A stretch of 64,000 nucleotides of DNA, taken from contig NZ_FONG01000022.1 of the NCBI RefSeq assembly GCF_900112845.1, forward strand, positions 62,001 to 126,000. The letters are read 5' to 3'. The DNA is from Actinacidiphila alni. GTDB taxonomy: Bacteria; Actinomycetota; Actinomycetes; Streptomycetales; Streptomycetaceae. The notes under the pieces were generated by a model. The model was not told the DNA's origin. It made no database searches and saw only the letters and a list, made by a program, of their open reading frames with translations. Position numbers and translations under genes: made by a program. This document shows, piece after piece, positions 59,721 through 64,000 of this stretch (positions are counted from its first letter, which is position 1; the number at the start of each line of letters is the position of its first letter).

Positions 59721-61031
59721 ATGGCCTCCCCGAAGAGGCCGGACGCCACGCCGTCCGGCACCCAGGGCGCGGGGCCGGGCGGCGGCCGGCGCCGGCTGAC
59801 CAGGACGGGACTGCGCTGCGCCGCGCTCGGCGCGCTCGGCCTGCTCGCCGTCGGCAGCACCGTATCCGCCGGGCCGCGCGCCCCCGCCCTGCACGCCTCG
59901 CCGCCGCCCGCCGCCCGGCCCTGCGCCCTGCGGGCCGTGCCCGGCGTCGCCATGTCCGAGGGCTTCCCCGACGACTCCAGCCGCGGCCCAGGCGCCGAAT
60001 TCGCCCCGTCCACCGGCACCGTGCGCGCCCTGACCCTGCTGATCGACTTCCCCGACGCGCCCGCCCCGTACAGCGCCGCCGAGCGCTACGGCGAGTTCTT
60101 CCCCGCCGTCAAGAAGTGGTACGCCGTCAGCTCCTACGGCCGCCTGGACTACCGATCCACACCGGTGCTGCGCTACATACGCATGCCGCGGCCGTTCACC
60201 GCCTACGGGATCGGCCGCGGCTACGGCTGGGACGCGCACACCGAGATGATGCGCGACCTGCTCCGCGTCGCCGACCACGACATCGACTTCAGCGGCTACG
60301 ACATCCTCAACATCCTCGTCACGCCCAATGCCGGGCCGCCCGCCGACGAGGCGGTGCTCTCCGTGACCTGGACCGGCGCGTCCGCCGCCACCACCGACGA
60401 CGGCGCCCACCTCGACAAGGTGTCGCTGATCTACGGGCACGACCAGTCGGGACCGCGCGTGCTCAGCCACGAGAACGGCCACGCCCTCGGCCTGCCCGAC
60501 CTCTACGCCGCCGACGACTTCCCGCGCACCGACCGGCTCGCCGGACAGTGGGACAGCATGTCGCTCGACTGGGGCCTGCAGGGCGACCTCTTCACCTGGC
60601 ACAAGTGGAAGCTCGGCTGGATCGACGACCGGCAGATCGCCTGCGTCACCGGCCGCACCGACGCCACGTACACCCTGCGCGCCGACGAGGTCCGCGGCGG
60701 CCTCAAGGCGATCGTCGTCCCGTACAGCCGCACCGGGGTGTTCGTACTGGAGGCCAGGCAGCAGCTCGGCAACGACCGGGACGCCTGCCGGGCCGGAGTG
60801 CTCGCCTACCGGGTGCGCACCGACGTCGACTCCGGCAAGGGCCCGGTGACCGTCGTGGACGCCCATCCGCACACCTCCGCCTGCGACTTCAGCAGCGGCG
60901 CCTTCAACTCCCTCAACGACGCGCCCTTCGAGGTCGGCCAGAGCTACACCGACCCGGCCGCGCAGCTGACCTTCACCGTGCTGGGCAGAACAGCGGCGGG
61001 CGAGTGGAGGATCCACGTCACCCGCCGCTGA
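59721..61031 (+). CDS. Secreted M6-like metalloprotease (immune-inhibitor-A type), copy 2
   Basis: 436 residues. A Pro/Gly-rich leader precedes a signal-type helix (about 37-55). The zinc motif is VLSHENGHALGLPDLY (His250, Glu251, His254), and WHKWKLGWIDDRQ and DACRAGVLAYRVRTDVDSGKGPV match copy 1. The two differ most in their first 70 residues. Four bases separate it from copy 1, so both are probably made from one transcript. Confidence 0.85.
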   Translation: MASPKRPDATPSGTQGAGPGGGRRRLTRTGLRCAALGALGLLAVGSTVSAGPRAPALHASPPPAARPCALRAVPGVAMSEGFPDDSSRGPGAEFAPSTGTVRALTLLIDFPDAPAPYSAAERYGEFFPAVKKWYAVSSYGRLDYRSTPVLRYIRMPRPFTAYGIGRGYGWDAHTEMMRDLLRVADHDIDFSGYDILNILVTPNAGPPADEAVLSVTWTGASAATTDDGAHLDKVSLIYGHDQSGPRVLSHENGHALGLPDLYAADDFPRTDRLAGQWDSMSLDWGLQGDLFTWHKWKLGWIDDRQIACVTGRTDATYTLRADEVRGGLKAIVVPYSRTGVFVLEARQQLGNDRDACRAGVLAYRVRTDVDSGKGPVTVVDAHPHTSACDFSSGAFNSLNDAPFEVGQSYTDPAAQLTFTVLGRTAAGEWRIHVTRR

Positions 61032-61067
61032 CGCGCCATCGGCCTGACGCGGCGTCAATCGGCCGAC

Positions 61068-61496
61068 TCAGGCGAGGAGTTCGGCCTCAAGGGTGATGGT
61101 GGTGCCCGCGAGCGCCTTGCTGACCGGGCAGTTGGCCTTGGCGCCCTGCGCCGCCGCCTCGAAGTCCTCGGCGGAGATGCCGGGGACACGGGCCTGCACC
61201 GACAGCACGATGCCGGTGATGCCCTCGCCCGGCTGGAAGGTGACGCTCGCCTTGGTCTGCACCGTCTCCGGCGGCGTGCCCGCGCCCGCGAGCGCGTGCG
61301 AGAGCGCCATCGAGAAGCAGGACGAGTGCGCGGCGGCGATCAGCTCCTCGGGGCTGGTCTTGCCGTTCGCCTCCTCCGCGCGCGAGGCCCACGTGACGTC
61401 GTACGAGCCGACGCCGGAGGTGTCCAGCGAGACGGTCCCGGCGCCGCCCATCAGCGGGCCCTTCCACTGGGTCGTCGCGGTGCGGGTGGTTGCCAT
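61068..61496 (-). CDS. OsmC family peroxiredoxin-like protein
   Basis: 142 residues. GGAGG lies before the ATG. The family's two Cys are present: HSSCFSMALSHAL and ANCPVSKALA. The enzyme reduces organic hydroperoxides with a dithiol mechanism. It resembles OsmC more than Ohr. It is convergent with the second M6-like gene. Confidence 0.9.
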   Translation of the reverse strand: MATTRTATTQWKGPLMGGAGTVSLDTSGVGSYDVTWASRAEEANGKTSPEELIAAAHSSCFSMALSHALAGAGTPPETVQTKASVTFQPGEGITGIVLSVQARVPGISAEDFEAAAQGAKANCPVSKALAGTTITLEAELLA

Positions 61497-61566
61497 GGTG
61501 AAGCCTCCAAGAGGTACCGACGGATGGCGGGAACGCCTCCTGAACGCTATCGCGCCGGCCGCCCGA

Positions 61567-62595
61567 TCAGCGGGCGGGGAAGCTGTACGTCCACCCCTGC
61601 GCGTCGAGCGTGTCGAGCAGCTTCGCCAGCGCCGCGACGGTCTGGCGGCGGTCGCCGCCGCCGTCGTGCATCAGCACGATGGAACCCGGCCGCAGTTCGC
61701 GCCCGATCGTCGCCAGCACCTTGGCCGTGCCCGGCCGTTCCCAGTCCCGCGAGTCCACCGTCCAGCCCAGCGGGCGCAGCCCGTGGTCGGCGGCGATGCG
61801 CCGGATCGGCGGGGTGAAGTCGCCGCCGGGCGCCCGGTAGTACCAGAGCTTCGCGCCCGGGCCCGCGGCCTTGGCGATGTCGCGCTGCGCGTCGGCTATC
61901 TCATGGGTGTTGTACGCCAGGGACTTGCCGCTCTGCCGCTCGTCGTGGTGCACCGAGTGGTCGCACAACCGGTGGCCCTCGGCGGTGATCCGGCGCACCA
62001 GCCCGGGGTGGGCGGCGGCACTCGGGCCGATCTCGCAGAAGGTGGCCTTCGCGTGGTGCCGCGCCAGCAGCGCCAGGACCTGCGGGGTCCAGCGCGGGTC
62101 GGGCCCGTCGTCGAAGGTCAGGGCGACGGACTTGCCGCCGTCCTCCAGCGAGTGCTGGATCGACTCGGCGGGCCGGGTGCCGGAGGGGGCGGTGCCGTCC
62201 GTCGTCGGGGGAGTGGTGCCGGGCACGGTGCTCCCGCCGGGAACCGTCTGCGACGGGACGGTCCCGGACGGACCGCTTCCCGTACGGTCCGGCCCCGTAC
62301 CGCCGGTCGGTGCGTCCCGGTCCGGTGAGGTGGCCGTCCCGCCGTTGCCGTTGCCGTCGCCGCCGTCCGGCGGCGCGGTCCGCTGCGACGGGATGCCCGG
62401 TGTGGACGCGCCGGCCGACGGCGCCCGCGTACCGCCCCGCCCGTCGTCGGCGCCCGCCGCCGCGGCGCCGTGCCCCGCACCGCCGCCACACGCCGCGAGC
62501 GCGGCCCCGGCGAGCGCGGCGGTCGCGACGGCAGCGGCGGTCCGCCGCACCGCCGTACGGCCCGGGAAGCCAGATCGTCCGGTTTTGTACTCCAT
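61567..62595 (-). CDS. Polysaccharide deacetylase lipoprotein (CE4/NodB)
   Basis: 342 residues. The signal peptide ends LAAC, so it is a lipoprotein. A Gly/Pro/Thr-rich linker of about 110 residues leads to a NodB domain: LTFDDGPDPR (metal-binding Asp), DHSVHHDER (HxxH-type site), YYRAPGGDFTP (Arg) and GSIVLMHDGGG (His). It removes N-acetyl groups from peptidoglycan or chitin-like glycans at the outer face. The second ATG is preferred; an ATG 18 bases earlier is possible. Confidence 0.9.
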   Translation of the reverse strand: MEYKTGRSGFPGRTAVRRTAAAVATAALAGAALAACGGGAGHGAAAAGADDGRGGTRAPSAGASTPGIPSQRTAPPDGGDGNGNGGTATSPDRDAPTGGTGPDRTGSGPSGTVPSQTVPGGSTVPGTTPPTTDGTAPSGTRPAESIQHSLEDGGKSVALTFDDGPDPRWTPQVLALLARHHAKATFCEIGPSAAAHPGLVRRITAEGHRLCDHSVHHDERQSGKSLAYNTHEIADAQRDIAKAAGPGAKLWYYRAPGGDFTPPIRRIAADHGLRPLGWTVDSRDWERPGTAKVLATIGRELRPGSIVLMHDGGGDRRQTVAALAKLLDTLDAQGWTYSFPAR

Positions 62596-62679
62596 GCGGA
62601 CCACCGTAAACACGCCGCGCGCGGACCCGGCCGGCCCGTACGCCCGCCCCCGGCCATGATCAACAGGCCCGGATCGGCG

Positions 62680-64000
62680 CTATCGGCGGCGAACGAGGGG
62701 GAAGGGCAGGGTCTCCCGGATCGTCCGGCCCGTGAGGAACATCACCAGCCGGTCGACGCCGATCCCGAGCCCGCCGGTCGGCGGCATCGCGTACTCCAGC
62801 GCGGTCAGGAAGTCCTCGTCCAGCTCCATCGCCTCCGGATCACCGCCCGCCGCCAGCAGCGACTGCCGGGTCAGCCGCGCCCGCTGCTCCACCGGATCCG
62901 TCAGCTCGGTGTACGCCGTGCCCAGCTCCGTGCCGTACGCCACCAGGTCCCAGCGCTCGGCCAGCCGCGGATCGTCGCGATGCTGCCTGGTCAGCGGCGA
63001 CACACCCGTCGGGAAGTCCTTGTAGAAGCACGGCTCCGTCGTGCGCTCCTCGACCAGCCGCTCGTACATCTCCAGCACCACGTCCTCGGCGGCGTCGTCC
63101 GTCCCGTACGGGACTTTCGCCGCGTCGCACAGCTCCCGCAGCCGCTTCAGCGGCGTGCCCGCGTCGACCTCCTCGCCCAGCGCCTGCGAGATCGCCCCGA
63201 ACACCGTCCGCACCGGCCACCGCCCCGACAGGTCCACCTCGGTGCCGTCCGGCCGCCGCGCCACCTGCGTACCGTTCGCCGCGACCGCCGCCGCCTGGAT
63301 CAGCTCGCGCGTCAGGTCCAGCATCACGTCGTAGTCAGCGAACGCCTGATACGCCTCCAGCATCGTGAACTCGGGGTTGTGCTTGTACGACACGCCCTCG
63401 TTGCGGAAGGTCCTGCCCAGCTCGAAGACCCGCTCCACCCCGCCCACGCACAGCCGCTTCAGATACAGCTCGGGCGCGATCCGCAGATACAGGTCCAGGT
63501 CGTAGGCGTTGATGTGGGTGGTGAACGGGCGGGCGTTCGCGCCGCCGTGCACCGGTTGCAGCATCGGCGTCTCGACCTCCAGGAAGCCGCGCCCGGCCAG
63601 CGTCTCGCGCACCGCGCGCACGGCCGCGCTGCGGGCGCCGAGCACCGACCGCACCTCCGGCGAGACCGCCAGCGCCAGATAGCGCTGCCGCACCCGCGCC
63701 TCCGCGTCGGTCAGGCCGCGCCGCTTGTCCGGCAGCGGATGCAGGCACTTGCCGGTCAGCGTCCATGCGGAGACCTCGGCCGTCGGCTCACCGCAGCGGC
63801 TGACCGTCGCCGTGCCCTCCACCCGCAGCAGATCGCCCAGGTCCACCGTTGCGTCGAACCGTCGCAGACCGTCCTGTCCGAGACGGTCCCGGGTCAGCAT
63901 GATCTGCACATCGCCCGACCAGTCCCGCAGCGTCGCGAACACCACACCGCCGTGGTCGCGCACCCGCAGCACCCGCCCCGCCACCGACACCGCGCTCCCG
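62680..64000 (-). CDS. Lysyl-tRNA synthetase domain, probably of LysX, N-terminal part cut off
   Basis: At least 440 residues, in frame to the right edge. It opens inside an OB-fold (VAGRVLRVRDHGGVVFATLRDWSGDVQIMLTRD) and continues with class II motifs: GFLEVETPMLQ (motif 1), FRNEGVSYKHNPEFTMLEAY (motif 2) and GLGIGVDRLVMFLTGR (motif 3). The OB sequence is that seen in LysX, where a membrane domain for lysyl-phosphatidylglycerol synthesis precedes it. Whether the membrane domain is present cannot be told from this window. Confidence 0.85.
   Translation of the reverse strand, partial: GSAVSVAGRVLRVRDHGGVVFATLRDWSGDVQIMLTRDRLGQDGLRRFDATVDLGDLLRVEGTATVSRCGEPTAEVSAWTLTGKCLHPLPDKRRGLTDAEARVRQRYLALAVSPEVRSVLGARSAAVRAVRETLAGRGFLEVETPMLQPVHGGANARPFTTHINAYDLDLYLRIAPELYLKRLCVGGVERVFELGRTFRNEGVSYKHNPEFTMLEAYQAFADYDVMLDLTRELIQAAAVAANGTQVARRPDGTEVDLSGRWPVRTVFGAISQALGEEVDAGTPLKRLRELCDAAKVPYGTDDAAEDVVLEMYERLVEERTTEPCFYKDFPTGVSPLTRQHRDDPRLAERWDLVAYGTELGTAYTELTDPVEQRARLTRQSLLAAGGDPEAMELDEDFLTALEYAMPPTGGLGIGVDRLVMFLTGRTIRETLPFPLVRRR

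Overview
The window is about 64 kb of very GC-rich DNA from a Streptomyces-like actinomycete (Streptomyces or a close relative such as Kitasatospora). Evidence for this: strong third-position G/C bias, many GTG starts, 4-base ATGA/GTGA gene overlaps, a single TTA codon in all the genes listed, DasR-type operators (dre), class F sortase, GAF-ANTAR and CysO/Mec/CysM genes, and a gene order in the first 12 kb that matches, from memory, the chromosomal core of S. coelicolor. I see no phage, plasmid, CRISPR or transposase genes. The window looks chromosomal and is cut at both ends inside genes (a JAMM protease at the left, a lysyl-tRNA synthetase at the right).

Layout. 0-2.8 kb: a sulfur-carrier cysteine pathway (JAMM protease tail, CysO-like carrier, CysM) and an MBL-fold hydrolase. 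2.8-6.1 kb: an N-acetylglucosamine-type PTS (two EIIC permeases and one EIIB) with three dre operators. 6.1-9.5 kb: RNase PH, a TTA-containing lipoprotein, RdgB, tRNA-Leu, a peroxiredoxin, a DUF3618 protein and a GroES-like protein. 9.5-16.1 kb: class A penicillin-binding protein, a three-gene ABC-2 exporter with a curious triplicated start signal, and a class V aminotransferase. 16.4-22.2 kb: DUF445 protein, FAH-family enzyme, and a MocA oxidoreductase/UPF0303 pair divergent from a ROK regulator across a perfect palindrome.

22.5-29.6 kb: a GntR regulator followed by an FAD amine oxidase, a phosphonatase-like HAD enzyme and an ABC importer, together a probable 2-aminoethylphosphonate-type catabolic operon. 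29.7-37 kb: NagD-like HAD, a poly-serine surface protein with a class F sortase, a GAF-ANTAR regulator and a large Dld-type FAD/Fe-S oxidoreductase. 37-47.2 kb: a SpoIIE-type phosphatase and an Mrp-type cation/proton antiporter whose genes are in canonical order but split (AB-fusion, C, D, then a gap, then E, F, G) by two opposing genes, an M1 peptidase and a pentapeptide-repeat protein. 47.2-51.6 kb: a large secreted subtilase bracketed by two identical, inverted tRNA-Lys genes. 51.6-64 kb: IclR regulator, LLM flavoprotein, a GH18 chitinase with dre-like sites, a PAS-GGDEF-EAL protein, tandem M6-like metalloproteases, OsmC, a polysaccharide deacetylase lipoprotein and LysX/LysS.

Themes. Chitin breakdown (chitinase) and GlcNAc uptake (PTS) probably share DasR control. 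The phosphonate operon has its own HutC-type GntR gene and a dre-like site. Secreted proteases (M1, S8, two M6) are abundant. A roughly 130-bp palindromic intergenic repeat occurs three times in 23 kb, one copy next to the break in the mrp locus. Nothing here is a clear new defence or mobile system. The most unusual items are the triplicated start region of the exporter ATPase, the split mrp locus, the inverted tRNA-Lys pair, and the poly-Ser/sortase pair that lacks a recognisable sorting motif.
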